A DNA stretch of 26,877 nucleotides from JBQTKD01 sp052389435 (GCA_052389435.1 JBQTIB010000058.1:1-26877), one strand, 5' to 3'. Numbered from the stretch's first letter, positions 8,512 through 16,925 are shown. Numbers and translations: made by a program. Notes: generated by a model not told the origin, from the sequence alone.

Positions 8512-9446
8512 CGCCGATCCTCGGTCAGGGCGAGGTAGGCCGACTCCAGCGCGCCGCCTGCGGGAGAGATCGCGGCGACGCGGACGCCGTCGCGCATCAG
8601 GGCGGCGAGCAGGGCGGCGGCGTCGACGTCTCCGCGGAGCAACACCTGCACGCCGTTGGCGTCGGGCGGGTCGAAGGCGACCCCGTAGGACTGCAGCGCC
8701 GCGAGCAGCCGATCCGGCTCGAGGGCTCGGATGCGCCAGGGAGCCGGGGCGTCCGCGGAGCGCATCTCTGCAACGCTCTGCGCGGCGACGGTTCGGCCGC
8801 CCGCGACGAACACCGCAGCGTCGGCCATCTCCTCGAGTTCGGCGAGGATGTGGCTGGAGACGAGGATCGCGCAGCCGCTCGCCGCGAGGGTGCGCAGCAG
8901 CCCGCGCAGTTCGACGCGACTGCGCGGGTCCAGACCGGAGGCGGGTTCGTCGAGCAGCAGGACCCGTGGGCCGTGGACGATCGCCCGGGCCAGGCCCAGG
9001 CGCTGCGTCTGACCGCGGGAGAGCACGTGTACCGGGCGCTCGGCAAACTCGGCGAGGTGGACGAGTTCGAGGAGTTCGCGGGCCCGCGCAGAGTGCACGG
9101 CCTTGGGCAGCCGGTAGGCCGCGGCGACGAACTCCAGCACCTCACGGGCCGTCAGGTTGTCGTAGGTGCCGAACGTGTCGGGCATCCAGCCCATCCAGCG
9201 GCGCACCAGGGAGGGCGCGCCGACCGGGTCGTGGCCGGCGATGCGGATCGAGCCGGAGTCCGGGGTCAACAGGCTGGCGAGCATGAGCAGCAGCGTCGTC
9301 TTGCCGGCGCCGTTGGGCCCGACCAGCGCGGTCACCACCCCGGGCGGAGCGTCGAAGGTCATGCTGTCCACGGCCACGACGCCGCCGAACGTGCGGCGCA
9401 CCTCGCGCACGCTGATGCCCGCGCCGGCCGGGGCCAGTCCCTCCAC
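8508..9446 (-). CDS. ABC transporter ATP-binding protein
   Basis: 312 residues. The nucleotide-binding domain takes residues 10 to about 225: Walker A GPNGAGKTT (43-51), signature LSRGQTQRLGLARAI, Walker B VLLLDEPASGLDP and the switch His in ILVSSHIL. The signature has Arg where LSGGQ has its first Gly, which is seen in some ABC-2 type ATPases. A C-terminal tail of about 85 residues follows the domain. The GTG start at 9446 has GAGGAAGG a short way upstream. It is followed directly by the permease gene with a 4-base overlap, so together they form a pump of the CcmA/NatA type. Substrate not predictable. Confidence 0.9.
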   Translation of the reverse strand: MEGLAPAGAGISVREVRRTFGGVVAVDSMTFDAPPGVVTALVGPNGAGKTTLLLMLASLLTPDSGSIRIAGHDPVGAPSLVRRWMGWMPDTFGTYDNLTAREVLEFVAAAYRLPKAVHSARARELLELVHLAEFAERPVHVLSRGQTQRLGLARAIVHGPRVLLLDEPASGLDPRSRVELRGLLRTLAASGCAILVSSHILAELEEMADAAVFVAGGRTVAAQSVAEMRSADAPAPWRIRALEPDRLLAALQSYGVAFDPPDANGVQVLLRGDVDAAALLAALMRDGVRVAAISPAGGALESAYLALTEDRR

Positions 9447-9539
9447 CGTGCCCTGCCTTCCTCGCGACGGGTGTCGGATGTTCTCGCCCCTATGGTCGGT
9501 CGGAAAGGCGCCGCGGGCGATCGTCCGATCGGCTTGCGA

Positions 9540-10940
9540 TCAATCCGTTAGCCGACCCTTCTGCACCTTGCCCAGGGCATTGCGGGGCAAGTCGGGCAGG
9601 AAGACGATGCGCCGCGGTCGCTTGTGCACGGAGAGCTGCTCGGCGACGAAGGCGGCCAGGGCCGTCTCGTCCACGCCCTCGGCGACCACGTAGGCCACGA
9701 TGCGCTGGCCAAGGTCGGGGTCCGGCTCGCCGACCACGGCCGCCTGCGCCACGGCCGGGTGCAGCAGCAGCGCGGCCTCGATCTCGCCGGCGCCGATCCG
9801 GTACCCGCCGGACTTGATCAGGTCGACGCTGGCCCGGCCCAGGATGCGATGCCACCCGTCGGGGCCGAGGACGGCGACGTCGCCGGTGCGAAACCACCCG
9901 TCGGCGGTCCAGCAGGCCGCGGTCTCGCGCTCGCGGCCGAGGTAGCCGTCGAACATCGTGGGCGCGCGCACCTGCAACTCCCCGGGCGTCTGCCCGTCGG
10001 CCGGCAGCGGGACGCCGTCCTCGCCCACGATCCGCGTGCTCACGCCCGGCAGCGGCAGTCCCACCTCGCCGGCGCGACGTTCGCCGTCGGCCCGGGAACT
10101 GACCGTGATGAGCGTTTCGGTCATGCCGTAGCGCTCGACGGGGGCCTGTCCGGCGCGGGCGAGCAGCGCGTCGAAGATCGCGGCGGGCAGCCCGGCGCTG
10201 CCGGAGACCAGCAGCCGCGCCGAGCGCAGGGCCGCGGCGGCCGCCGGGTCCGCCACGACGCGCGACCACACCGTGGGCACGCCGAAGTACAGGGTCCCGC
10301 GCGCCGCCGCGTACGCCGCCGGGGTTGCCCGGCCGGTGTGCACCAGGCCCGACCCGACCCGCAGCGCGCCGAGCACGCCGAGAATCAGACCGTGTACGTG
10401 GAACAGGGGCAGTCCCTGCACGAGCACGTCCTCCGGCGTCCAGGCCCAGGCCGCGGCGAGCGCGTCGAGATCGGCCGCGATCGCCGCGGGGGAGAGCACC
10501 ACGCCCTTGGGCGGTCCGGTCGTGCCACTGGTGTACATGACCATCCGGCCGGCCTCTCCGGTCGGCGCGGCGGTCGCCCCTCCGGGGCGATGGACGTCCG
10601 GAATCGGAACGCGAACCCGGGCGCCCGCCCAACCCGGCTCGCCGAGCACCACCTCCGGTGCGCTGTCGCGCAGGACGTGGTCCCGCTCGAGGGGACCGGC
10701 GTCGGGCGCGAGCGGCACCAGCGTCGTCCCCGCCCGCAGCGCGCCGAGTACCGCGACGACGGTGTCCATCGTCGGATCCGCCTGCAGCGCCGCGGTCCCG
10801 ACCCCGGCCAGTCGTGCGGCGCACGCCTCGGCCGCGGCGACGATCTGCTCCCGCGACGCCGCGACCGAGTCGACGACGATCGCCTCCGCCCCGTCCGGGC
10901 CCGCGAACAGACCCGGCAGCAACGACTCGAGGGCGCTCAT
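9540..10940 (-). CDS. AMP-forming acyl-CoA synthetase, FadD36-like
   Basis: 466 residues, short for the ANL superfamily and close to mycobacterial FadD36 (Rv1193) and malonyl-CoA synthetase-like proteins. It activates a carboxylic acid as acyl-AMP and transfers it to CoA. The P-loop motif is VMYTSGTTGPPKGVV, followed by LPLFHVHGL, the A5 motif ERYGMTETL, the A7 motif WFRTGDVA, and A8 RIGAGEIEAALL. The C-terminal catalytic Lys lies in RNALGKVQKG. The ATG at 10940 has GAGGA about 7 bases upstream. The frame continues upstream to 11294, but that stretch lies antisense to the YciI gene and is not family sequence. It stands 93 bases before the ABC pair on the same strand. The chain length of its substrate is unknown. 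Confidence 0.9.
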   Translation of the reverse strand: MSALESLLPGLFAGPDGAEAIVVDSVAASREQIVAAAEACAARLAGVGTAALQADPTMDTVVAVLGALRAGTTLVPLAPDAGPLERDHVLRDSAPEVVLGEPGWAGARVRVPIPDVHRPGGATAAPTGEAGRMVMYTSGTTGPPKGVVLSPAAIAADLDALAAAWAWTPEDVLVQGLPLFHVHGLILGVLGALRVGSGLVHTGRATPAAYAAARGTLYFGVPTVWSRVVADPAAAAALRSARLLVSGSAGLPAAIFDALLARAGQAPVERYGMTETLITVSSRADGERRAGEVGLPLPGVSTRIVGEDGVPLPADGQTPGELQVRAPTMFDGYLGRERETAACWTADGWFRTGDVAVLGPDGWHRILGRASVDLIKSGGYRIGAGEIEAALLLHPAVAQAAVVGEPDPDLGQRIVAYVVAEGVDETALAAFVAEQLSVHKRPRRIVFLPDLPRNALGKVQKGRLTD

Positions 10941-10967
10941 CGCCACATCCTCGCGGAGGGCAGTGGC

Positions 10968-10973
10968 TATCCT
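10968..10973 (+). promoter_or_regulatory. Possible -10 element for the YciI gene in a divergent promoter region
   Basis: TATCCT lies 26 bases before the ATG at 11000, inside the 59-base gap between the divergent acyl-CoA synthetase and YciI genes. A GAAGGGGA ribosome-binding site stands directly before the YciI start. Both promoters must fit in this gap or reach into the coding ends. Pattern only. Confidence 0.35.
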
Positions 10974-10999
10974 GGCCGCCGGCCTGGCGAAGGGGACCG

Positions 11000-11302
11000 A
11001 TGACCCATCTCGTGCTCGAGTACCGCCTCTCGGCGGACTACCTGGAGCGCCGTCCGGAGTTCCGCGGCGAACACCTCGCCCTGTTGGAGGGCGCCACCCG
11101 GCGTGGGGTCTTCGTGCTCGGCGGGGCGCTGCCGGACCCGTTCGATCGGGCGATGATGGTCTGGACCTGCGACGCGGCCGAGGAGATCGAGGCCTTCGTC
11201 GCCGCGGACCCCTACGTTCGCCACGGTCTGGTCGAGTCCTGGCAGGTGCGGACCTGGAACACCGTGGTGGGCACCGCCATGGACGCTTCGACACAGATCT
11301 GA
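11000..11302 (+). CDS. YciI-family protein
   Basis: A small cytosolic protein of 100 residues with a YCII-related (dimeric alpha-beta ferredoxin-like) domain. MTHLVLEYRLSADYLERR is the usual opening. EHLALLEGATRRGVFVLGGALPDPFDRAMMVW carries the conserved HLALL and GG motifs, and FVAADPYVRHGLVESWQVR is the FVxxDPY...W ending typical of the family. Family members are linked to ring-cleavage or peroxidase-like chemistry, but the role of this one is unknown. The ATG is set by the AAGGGGA site 4 bases upstream. The frame runs further back only inside the opposite-strand synthetase. A methyltransferase gene follows 11 bases later, so both are probably one transcript. Confidence 0.9.
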   Translation: MTHLVLEYRLSADYLERRPEFRGEHLALLEGATRRGVFVLGGALPDPFDRAMMVWTCDAAEEIEAFVAADPYVRHGLVESWQVRTWNTVVGTAMDASTQI

Positions 11303-11313
11303 CGGGATCTCAC

Positions 11314-11913
11314 ATGACCGACGCCGGCAAGGGCACCTACCCCCGCGGCGAGGCCTACGCCGCCCGCCTGCGCAGGCTGGCCGAGTCGGGCATGGACATG
11401 CACGGCGAGGCCGGCCTCTGCTCCACGCTGGTCGACCCGCCGGCCCGCGTGCTGGACGCCGGGTGCGGCACGGGGCGAGTCGCGGCCCGGCTGGCCGAGC
11501 TCGGGTACCGGTGCGTCGGCGCCGACGTCGACCCGTCGATGCTCGCCGTGGCACGCGAGATCGAGAACGTCGTGTGGATCGAGGCCGACCTGACCACGTT
11601 GGACCTGGCCGCGGCGGGGGAGACGGAGCCGTTCGATCTGGCCGTCGCTGCCGGCAACGTCGTTCCGCTGGTGCCCGACCCCGCCGCCGCCATCGCGCGC
11701 GTCGCGGCGCATCTGGCGCCCGGCGGGCTGCTGGTGGCCGGTTTCGGCCTGGCCCGCTCCCACCTGCCGGGGGACGCGGCCGTGGTCGACCTCGCCGACT
11801 TCGACGCGTGGTGCTCCCGCGCGGGGCTGGCCCTGCTCGACCGCCTCGCGACGTGGGACGGCGCCCCGTACGCCGGTGGCCCCTACGCCGTGAGCATCTG
11901 CCGCAGGGGCTGA
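11314..11913 (+). CDS. Class I SAM-dependent methyltransferase
   Basis: 199 residues with a Rossmann-type SAM-binding core. Motif I is VLDAGCGTGRVAARLAELGY, motif II GADVDPSMLAVA with the acidic residue that binds the SAM ribose, then WIEADLTTLDL, FDLAVAAGNVVPLV and the post-motif LAPGGLLVAGFGL. The N-terminal GEAYAARLRRLAESGMDMHGEA fits a family of actinobacterial small-molecule methyltransferases; no specific substrate can be named. It starts 11 bases after the YciI gene and ends just before a shared hairpin, so it is the last gene of this short operon. Confidence 0.88.
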   Translation: MTDAGKGTYPRGEAYAARLRRLAESGMDMHGEAGLCSTLVDPPARVLDAGCGTGRVAARLAELGYRCVGADVDPSMLAVAREIENVVWIEADLTTLDLAAAGETEPFDLAVAAGNVVPLVPDPAAAIARVAAHLAPGGLLVAGFGLARSHLPGDAAVVDLADFDAWCSRAGLALLDRLATWDGAPYAGGPYAVSICRRG

Positions 11914-11923
11914 AGCGGAACGG

Positions 11924-11960
11924 CCCGATGCCCCCTCGGGCGGATCGAGAGGGCATCGGG
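11924..11960. terminator. Bidirectional hairpin between convergent genes
   Basis: CCCGATGCCC (11924-11933) pairs with GGGCATCGGG (11951-11960). The stem extends inward by a CTC/GAG pairing after one mismatch. It lies 10 bases after the methyltransferase stop and 87 bases after the convergent minus-strand stop, so it can serve both. There is no long T run, as is common in GC-rich actinobacteria. Confidence 0.65.
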
Positions 11961-12047
11961 TTCGTCGGCTCCCGTCCGGCGGGCGGGACGGGCAGCCGGC
12001 AGCGGTCACCGGCCGCGACGGTCGAGCGCCGCGGCCGGGGTCTGCGA

Positions 12048-12509
12048 CTAGCCCGCGATGTTCGCGGCCTGGGCCGGGCAGTAGATCGCGATCGAGGACG
12101 CCGCGAAGGAGGCCAGCTGCGCGTCGCTGATCGAGGCGCCCATGATCTTCGCGACGCTGTCGGCGACACCGGACTTGGCCGCGGCCCAGGTCGGAGCGAG
12201 GTCGCAGGCCTGCTTCGCGGCGGCGATCGTGGCCGGGACGTTGCCCGGCTCGACCAGCGCCTTGAGGCTGCCGGCGCCCAGCGCCTTCTCGAAGGCGGCC
12301 GCCTTGCTCTTGACGGACTCCACCGAGGTCACGCCCTGCGTCACGGAGTGCGCCGACTCGATCTTCGCGTTGCGCTCCTGCAGTTCGGCGGCGCTCAGTG
12401 CGGCGGCGCCGCCCTGCGAGGCGGCGACGACGATGGCGCCGAGCGCCAGGAATGCGCCCGCCATGGCGGCAGTGCGCTGAACCGGAGAGAGCGTGTTGTT
12501 CGACGACAC
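12048..12509 (-). CDS. Secreted DUF732-like protein
   Basis: 153 residues with a signal peptide: a short basic N-terminus (SPVQRTAA), a hydrophobic run MAGAFLALGAIVVAA, and a likely cut after GGAAA or nearby. The mature part is Ala-rich and helical. Its C-terminal half resembles DUF732 of mycobacteria and relatives: a Cys in KQACDLAP, then SDAQLASFAASSIAIYCPAQ ending in the characteristic YCP. The two Cys probably form a disulfide. Function is unknown in the whole family. The GTG start at 12509 has AAAGGGG 7 bases upstream, better than any later start. It is divergent from the site-2 protease gene across 265 bases and convergent with the methyltransferase. Confidence 0.78.
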   Translation of the reverse strand: MSSNNTLSPVQRTAAMAGAFLALGAIVVAASQGGAAALSAAELQERNAKIESAHSVTQGVTSVESVKSKAAAFEKALGAGSLKALVEPGNVPATIAAAKQACDLAPTWAAAKSGVADSVAKIMGASISDAQLASFAASSIAIYCPAQAANIAG

Positions 12510-12774
12510 CTGAAAGCCCCTTTGTGTGTGTTCTGTGAAATCGGTCCCCGGCTGCGCCGTGGATCCCCCTTGTGTCCGCTATGACGTACTCCGCGGTTGA
12601 TCGGATCCGAAGCGGGGCAAGAACTGGCGGAACGGACGAGGCGGGATCCTCCGTACGGTTCGCGGGGGTCCACCGAACAGTGGAGACACCCGGGGCGACC
12701 CGGCGTCTGGTGCCTCACGGACGCGACGCGGCGCATAGCATCGAGGCAGCACTCGCAGAGCAGACGGGAAACGT

Positions 12775-13992
12775 GTGACCGAGCAGGTCCGGCCCCAGGC
12801 GCCGGCCGCCCCCGAGGCCCCGCCGCGCGCCGGCTCGGGCTGGATGATGGGTCGTCTCTTCGGCGTTCCGGTCTACGTCGCCCCGTCCTGGGCGGTTGTC
12901 GCGCTGCTGATCACCGTGATGTTCGCGGAGCCGGTCGAGCGATCGATTCCGGAGATCGGCGGGGGCAAGTACGCGGTCTCCTTCGCCTACGCCGTGCTGC
13001 TCTACCTGTCCGTTCTGATCCACGAACTCGGTCACGCGAGGACCGCGATCCACCTCGGACTGCCCGTGCGGCGCATCACGCTGCAGTTGCTCGGCGGCGT
13101 GACCGAGATGGACGGCCAGGCTCCGACGCCGCGCCGGGAGTTTTCGATCGCGGCCGCCGGGCCGGCGCTGTCGCTGCTGCTCGGCCTCGCCGCCTGGGTG
13201 GCCATCCGCGCGCTCGGCGCAGACCCCGGCGGCATCACCGGGCCGTCGGCGGCGTCGAACCCCGCGGACTCGGTGTCCATGCGGATCACACTCGAACTGC
13301 TCGACGCGCTGCTGTTCGCCAACGTCGTCGTCGGACTGTTCAACCTGCTGCCCGGGCTGCCGCTGGACGGCGGCATCATGCTGCGCTCGGCGATCTGGGG
13401 GATCACGGGCCGCAACGCCGCCGCCACCGTCGCCGCGGGCTGGATCGGTCGTGGCCTGGCCGTCGTCGTGTTCTTCGTCCCGATCGCCCTCGACGCCTCC
13501 ACCGGCGGCCAAATCCGGCCGATCAGCGTGGTGTGGGGGGCGCTGCTGGGCGGGTTCATCTGGATCGGGGCCACGGCCTCGATCCGCGGGGCGCACATCC
13601 GCGAACTGCTTCCGCGGCTGCAGGCGCGCACCCTGACCCGACGGGCGATCGCCGTGGCGAGCGACGTTCCCCTCGCCGAAGCCGTCCGGCAGGCCGGCGC
13701 CGCAGGCGCCTACGGGCTGGTCGTCGTCGACGCCGGAGGCCGCCCGATCGGCCTGGTCAACGAGGCCGCCGTTCAGGCCACCCCCGAGGACCGGCGGCCG
13801 TGGGTCAGCGTCTCGACCGTCTCGCGCACCCTCGAACCGACGCTGGTGCTGAACGCGAACCTGACCGGCGAGAAGCTGATCCGCACCCTGGAGGCCACCG
13901 CGGGCACCGAATACCTGGTGGTCGAGGACGACGGGGCGATCTACGGCATCCTCTCCGCGACGGACGTCCAACGCGCGCTGGCCGGCACCTGA
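12775..13992 (+). CDS. Site-2 protease (M50) family membrane protein with CBS domains
   Basis: 405 residues. This is an intramembrane zinc metalloprotease, which in related proteins cuts membrane anchors such as anti-sigma factors. The zinc motif HELGH is at residues 83-87 inside a membrane helix (LLYLSVLIHELGHA), and the third ligand motif NLLPGLPLDGG lies near residue 190. Hydrophobic helices occur at about 37-52, 68-88, 130-147, 172-190, 220-240 and 248-270. Residues from about 285 to 400 form two CBS-like repeats (VPLAEAVRQAGAAGAYGLVVVD; EYLVVEDDGAIYGILSATDV), which could sense adenine nucleotides. The layout matches the Rv2625c/Rip3 group. Start GTG 12775; a GTG two bases earlier is out of frame. 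Natural substrate unknown. TrmI follows 29 bases later. Confidence 0.9.
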   Translation: MTEQVRPQAPAAPEAPPRAGSGWMMGRLFGVPVYVAPSWAVVALLITVMFAEPVERSIPEIGGGKYAVSFAYAVLLYLSVLIHELGHARTAIHLGLPVRRITLQLLGGVTEMDGQAPTPRREFSIAAAGPALSLLLGLAAWVAIRALGADPGGITGPSAASNPADSVSMRITLELLDALLFANVVVGLFNLLPGLPLDGGIMLRSAIWGITGRNAAATVAAGWIGRGLAVVVFFVPIALDASTGGQIRPISVVWGALLGGFIWIGATASIRGAHIRELLPRLQARTLTRRAIAVASDVPLAEAVRQAGAAGAYGLVVVDAGGRPIGLVNEAAVQATPEDRRPWVSVSTVSRTLEPTLVLNANLTGEKLIRTLEATAGTEYLVVEDDGAIYGILSATDVQRALAGT

Positions 13993-14004
13993 GCGTCGGA
14001 CCGT

Positions 14005-14010
14005 TAGGGT
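14005..14010 (+). promoter_or_regulatory. Possible -10 element of trmI (near-leaderless)
   Basis: TAGGGT stands 11 bases before the ATG at 14022 in the 29-base gap after the protease gene. A start of transcription 6-8 bases downstream would leave almost no leader, and no Shine-Dalgarno is visible. It would give trmI its own promoter besides readthrough. Pattern only. Confidence 0.4.
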
Positions 14011-14021
14011 TCGTCTCCGCC

Positions 14022-14987
14022 ATGACTACCGATGAATCCACCGCCGCCCCGTCCTCCGAGTGGACGCCCGCCGCCGGTCGCCGCGGCCCGTTCCGCGAAG
14101 GCGACGTCGTCCAGCTGACCGACCCCAAGGGCCGGCACAGCACCATCACCCTGACGTCGGGGAAGGCCTTCCACTCCCACAAGGGCAGCTTCGAGCACGA
14201 CGAGCTGATCGGCGCGCCCGAGGGCACGGTCGTCAAGACCAACGGCGGGCAGGACTTCCTGACCCTGCGGCCGCTGCTGTCGGACTTCGTGCTGTCGATG
14301 CCCCGCGGCGCGACGGTGGTGTACCCGAAGGACTCGGCGCAGATCGTCGGCCTCGCCGACATCCACCCCGGCGCCCGGGTCGTGGAGGCCGGCGCCGGCT
14401 CGGGTGCGCTGAGCTGTTCGCTGCTGCGCGCCATCGGCCCGACCGGAGCGCTCATCTCCTTCGAACGGCGCCCGGAGTTCGCGGCGGTCGCACGGTCCAA
14501 CGTGGACAGGTTCTTCGGGGGCGTGCCCGCGACGTGGGACCTCGTCGTGGGCGACCTCGTGGAGGAACTGGGCAAGGCGGCTCCGTCGGGCTCGATCGAC
14601 CGCGTCGTGCTGGACATGCTCGCGCCCTGGGAGTGCATCGAGGCGGTCGCCGACGCCCTGATTCCCGGCGGCGTGCTCTGCTGCTACGTCGCGACCACCA
14701 CGCAGATGTCGAAGGTCGTGGAGGCGATGCGCACGAGCGAGTTCTTCACCGAGCCGCGCTCGTGGGAGACCCTGCTGCGCACCTGGCACGTCGAGGGGCT
14801 GTCGGTGCGCCCGGACCACCGCATGATCGGTCACACCGGCTTCCTCGTCACCGCGCGGCGCATGGCGCCCGGCGTGACGCCGCCGCTGCGGCGCCGGCGG
14901 CCCGCCAAGGGCGCCTATCCGGAGCTCGAGACCGCCGAGGAGCCGGGCGGGGAGCCCGGCGAGAGGCGTCGACCGAAGCTTCCCTAG
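14022..14987 (+). CDS. trmI: tRNA (adenine-58-N1)-methyltransferase TrmI
   Basis: 321 residues. It methylates N1 of A58 in the T-loop of tRNAs with SAM, as a tetramer (Rv2118c in M. tuberculosis). An N-terminal beta domain (FREGDVVQLTDPKGR, GKAFHSHKGSFEHDELIG) leads into a Rossmann domain. That carries VYPKDSAQIVGLADIHPGARVV with motif I VVEAGAGSGALSCSLLRA, SFERRPEFAAVARSNVD, the DMLAPWECIE motif around the active-site Asp, and VEGLSVRPDHRMIGHTGFL. A basic tail PPLRRRRPAKG follows, as in mycobacteria. In M. tuberculosis the same gene lies a few genes from mpa, dop and pup, so the neighbourhood is conserved. It ends 9 bases before a convergent gene. Confidence 0.95.
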   Translation: MTTDESTAAPSSEWTPAAGRRGPFREGDVVQLTDPKGRHSTITLTSGKAFHSHKGSFEHDELIGAPEGTVVKTNGGQDFLTLRPLLSDFVLSMPRGATVVYPKDSAQIVGLADIHPGARVVEAGAGSGALSCSLLRAIGPTGALISFERRPEFAAVARSNVDRFFGGVPATWDLVVGDLVEELGKAAPSGSIDRVVLDMLAPWECIEAVADALIPGGVLCCYVATTTQMSKVVEAMRTSEFFTEPRSWETLLRTWHVEGLSVRPDHRMIGHTGFLVTARRMAPGVTPPLRRRRPAKGAYPELETAEEPGGEPGERRRPKLP

Positions 14988-14996
14988 ACCGCCTTC

Positions 14997-15578
14997 CTAG
15001 ACCGCGCGGACTTCCTCCGCACGCAGCACGCCGCGGCGCATCGCCGCGTCCACGAGGGCCCAGCGGCGGCCCGGGGCGCCTGCGGGAACGTCGAACTTGC
15101 GGTAGAGGTTGAGCAGGTGCTGCTTGACCGCGGCCTCGGTGACGAACAGCGCCATCGCGATCGCAAGAGTCGAGGCCGGCTCGGAGAGCGGGTCGTCGTA
15201 GTGGCGGGCGAGCGCCGCGAGCACGTCGCGTTCCCGCCGGGTCAGTTCGGGCCCGGAGTCTGCGGCGGCCTCGCCGTACCCGGCGGTGGCCTCCTCGCGG
15301 AAGGTCGACCGCACTGCACCGAAGCGAATCTCGTCGCCGTCGCGCACCGCGATCGCGTCGGACAGACGTTCGCCGTTGACCCAGGTCCCGTTGCTCGAGG
15401 ACAGGTCGCCCAGAATCCAGGAGCCCGACCGAAACTGCAGTCGCGCGTGCCTGCGGGACACGCTGTCGTCCACGAGGGCAATGTCGTTGCCCTCGAGTCG
15501 CCCGACGGTCATCGACTCGCCGACGAGGGCGATCATGCGCAGATCCGCACCCGCGCCGATTTGCAGGTACGACACCAT
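14997..15578 (-). CDS. FHA domain plus LuxR-type HTH protein, likely phospho-dependent regulator
   Basis: 193 residues from the ATG at 15578. Residues 8 to about 95 form an FHA domain, which binds phosphothreonine: the conserved residues are R27 (VGR), S41 and H44 (SRRH), and N63-G64 (SSNGTWVNG). After a linker, residues 112 to about 180 form a GerE/LuxR-like HTH (ELTRRERDVLAALA, then EAAVKQHLLNLYRKFDV) with an insert between its first helices. I prefer 15578 over the upstream in-frame start at 15671 because GAGGGG lies about 8 bases before it and the extra 31 residues are unlike FHA proteins. It is the last of three minus-strand genes headed by a Ser/Thr kinase, which suggests the kinase phosphorylates or recruits it. 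DNA target unknown. Confidence 0.85.
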   Translation of the reverse strand: MVSYLQIGAGADLRMIALVGESMTVGRLEGNDIALVDDSVSRRHARLQFRSGSWILGDLSSSNGTWVNGERLSDAIAVRDGDEIRFGAVRSTFREEATAGYGEAAADSGPELTRRERDVLAALARHYDDPLSEPASTLAIAMALFVTEAAVKQHLLNLYRKFDVPAGAPGRRWALVDAAMRRGVLRAEEVRAV

Positions 15579-15689
15579 TTCGGACCGCCCCTCACGTCTG
15601 AAGTATTCTTCGAATGTAAGAGTGTTTTCGCGTTCGCGCTGTACGGAGACGACGGTGGATTGAATTGTCACCGGCGAATTCGACGTTCT

Positions 15690-16637
15690 TCACCCGCCGA
15701 AGGTGACAACCCAGTACTGGCCGTCTTCGGCAAAGCCGACGCCGATTTCCCGGAACGAGCAGTCGAGGATGTTGCGACGGTGTCCGGGGGTGTGCATCCA
15801 GGCGGACTGGACCTCCTCGGCGGTGGGAAATCCCGAGGCGATGTTCTCGCCGAGTTCCCTGCCCTCGTAGCCGGCGGCACGGATGCGCTGGTCGAAGGTT
15901 CGCCCGTCCAGGGAGGTGTGGCTGAAGTACACCCGACGCGACATGTCCTCGGCGTGGCCCTGCGCCGCCTCGGACAGCAACTGCTGCGGCGCGAGCGCCT
16001 GGCAGCCGGCCTCCGCGCGATCGGCGTTGGTCAACTCGATGACCCGCGCCATGAGTTCGCCCGCGCTCGGCGGAGCAGGCGAAGGGGTGTGGGTGGGCGC
16101 AGGGGTCGGCGCAAGCGTGGGACTGGGGGTTGGCGTGGGGGTTGGCGTGGGGGTTGGCGTGGGGGTTGGAGTGGGAGTCGGCGCAGGGGCCGGTGTGCCG
16201 CCCGCGGGAGGCCCGGCGGGCGGACCCTCCACCGGATGCGGCTGCGGGGTCCCGGGGCCGGGCGACGCCGACTCGGCCGGCGCGTCGTCGGGGTCCGGGT
16301 TCCAGTAGACCCCGGAGGTCGCTCGATCCTCCGGCCCCGGCGAGAACGTGACGCCGGAGTGCTGCTCCGCCCCGGCGGGGGTGGGCGCCGGGTCCTGGAT
16401 CGGCGCGGGCGCGTCCGCCGGAACCGAGGAGTTCGCGGGCACCGGCGCGGGCGACTGGCGCGGCATTCCGGCGGTGCCGGGGCGTTGCTCCTGAAGCAGT
16501 CCGGCGATCGCCGCGAGGTCGGGAACCGGCCCCGGCGGATTCGGAGAGTCGGCCAGCGAGGGCGCGGCCGCGAGGAGGACCACCGTGCCCGCCGCGGCCG
16601 CCAGATAGGCGAGCCGCGGACGTCGCGGGTGGTTCAT
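15690..16637 (-). CDS. Secreted CAP-domain (SCP/PR-1) protein with Pro/Thr-rich linker
   Basis: 315 residues. A signal peptide with basic start (MNHPRRPR) and hydrophobic core (LAYLAAAAGTVVLLAAA) is probably cut after SLA. A long low-complexity Pro/Ala region follows (about residues 33-190), including a strict Pro-Thr repeat coded by the 12-base repeats at 16129-16175. Residues from about 193 are a CAP domain: VIELTNADRAEAGC, LSEAAQGHAEDMSRR, YFSHTSLDGRTFDQRI, GENIASGF and the signature WMHTPGHRRNIL, with the usual His and Glu cleft residues. The linker would hold the domain away from or across the cell wall. Bacterial CAP proteins have varied or unknown roles. It lies between the kinase and the FHA-HTH gene on the same strand. 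AAGGGAG precedes the ATG. Confidence 0.92.
   Translation of the reverse strand: MNHPRRPRLAYLAAAAGTVVLLAAAPSLADSPNPPGPVPDLAAIAGLLQEQRPGTAGMPRQSPAPVPANSSVPADAPAPIQDPAPTPAGAEQHSGVTFSPGPEDRATSGVYWNPDPDDAPAESASPGPGTPQPHPVEGPPAGPPAGGTPAPAPTPTPTPTPTPTPTPTPTPSPTLAPTPAPTHTPSPAPPSAGELMARVIELTNADRAEAGCQALAPQQLLSEAAQGHAEDMSRRVYFSHTSLDGRTFDQRIRAAGYEGRELGENIASGFPTAEEVQSAWMHTPGHRRNILDCSFREIGVGFAEDGQYWVVTFGG
16129..16175. repeat. 12-base tandem repeat within the CAP-protein gene
   Basis: The unit GTTGGCGTGGGG occurs three times without change (16129-16164), followed by a partial fourth copy with changes. Looser versions extend from about 16087 to 16196. On the minus strand each unit codes for Pro-Thr-Pro-Thr, and its length is a multiple of three, so gain or loss of copies keeps the frame. 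Confidence 0.9.
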
Positions 16638-16844
16638 GCGGTCTCCCTTGCACCAAGGCCGCGGACAATTTCGTCCGACGGATCAGAGCTCGGGAATGCA
16701 GCGGGAACCGCCGACTGCGACGGCTTTCGTATCCCCACCCCCGTGGCAATGTCGACCATAGCGACGGGGCGCGAAGTCCTTGAATCGCTTCCGCCGTGTG
16801 GGTGGCAATCTCGATCGGCTCCCCATGGGAACCGAATGGAATTT

Positions 16845-16867
16845 GAATTCGTCGCGGGGACGAATTC
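16845..16867. terminator. Hairpin downstream of the kinase gene
   Basis: GAATTCGTC (16845-16853) pairs perfectly with GACGAATTC (16859-16867) around a 5-base loop. It lies 58 bases past the kinase stop on the minus strand and is followed there by an AT-rich stretch. It could end kinase transcription or act in the leader of the CAP gene, within the 288-base gap 16638-16925. No small gene is supported in that gap. Confidence 0.5.
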
Positions 16868-16925
16868 CGTGCAGTGGCCCAATTGGGAAGTGCAGCCTGC
16901 ATTCGGAGCAAATGGGACGAGCGGT

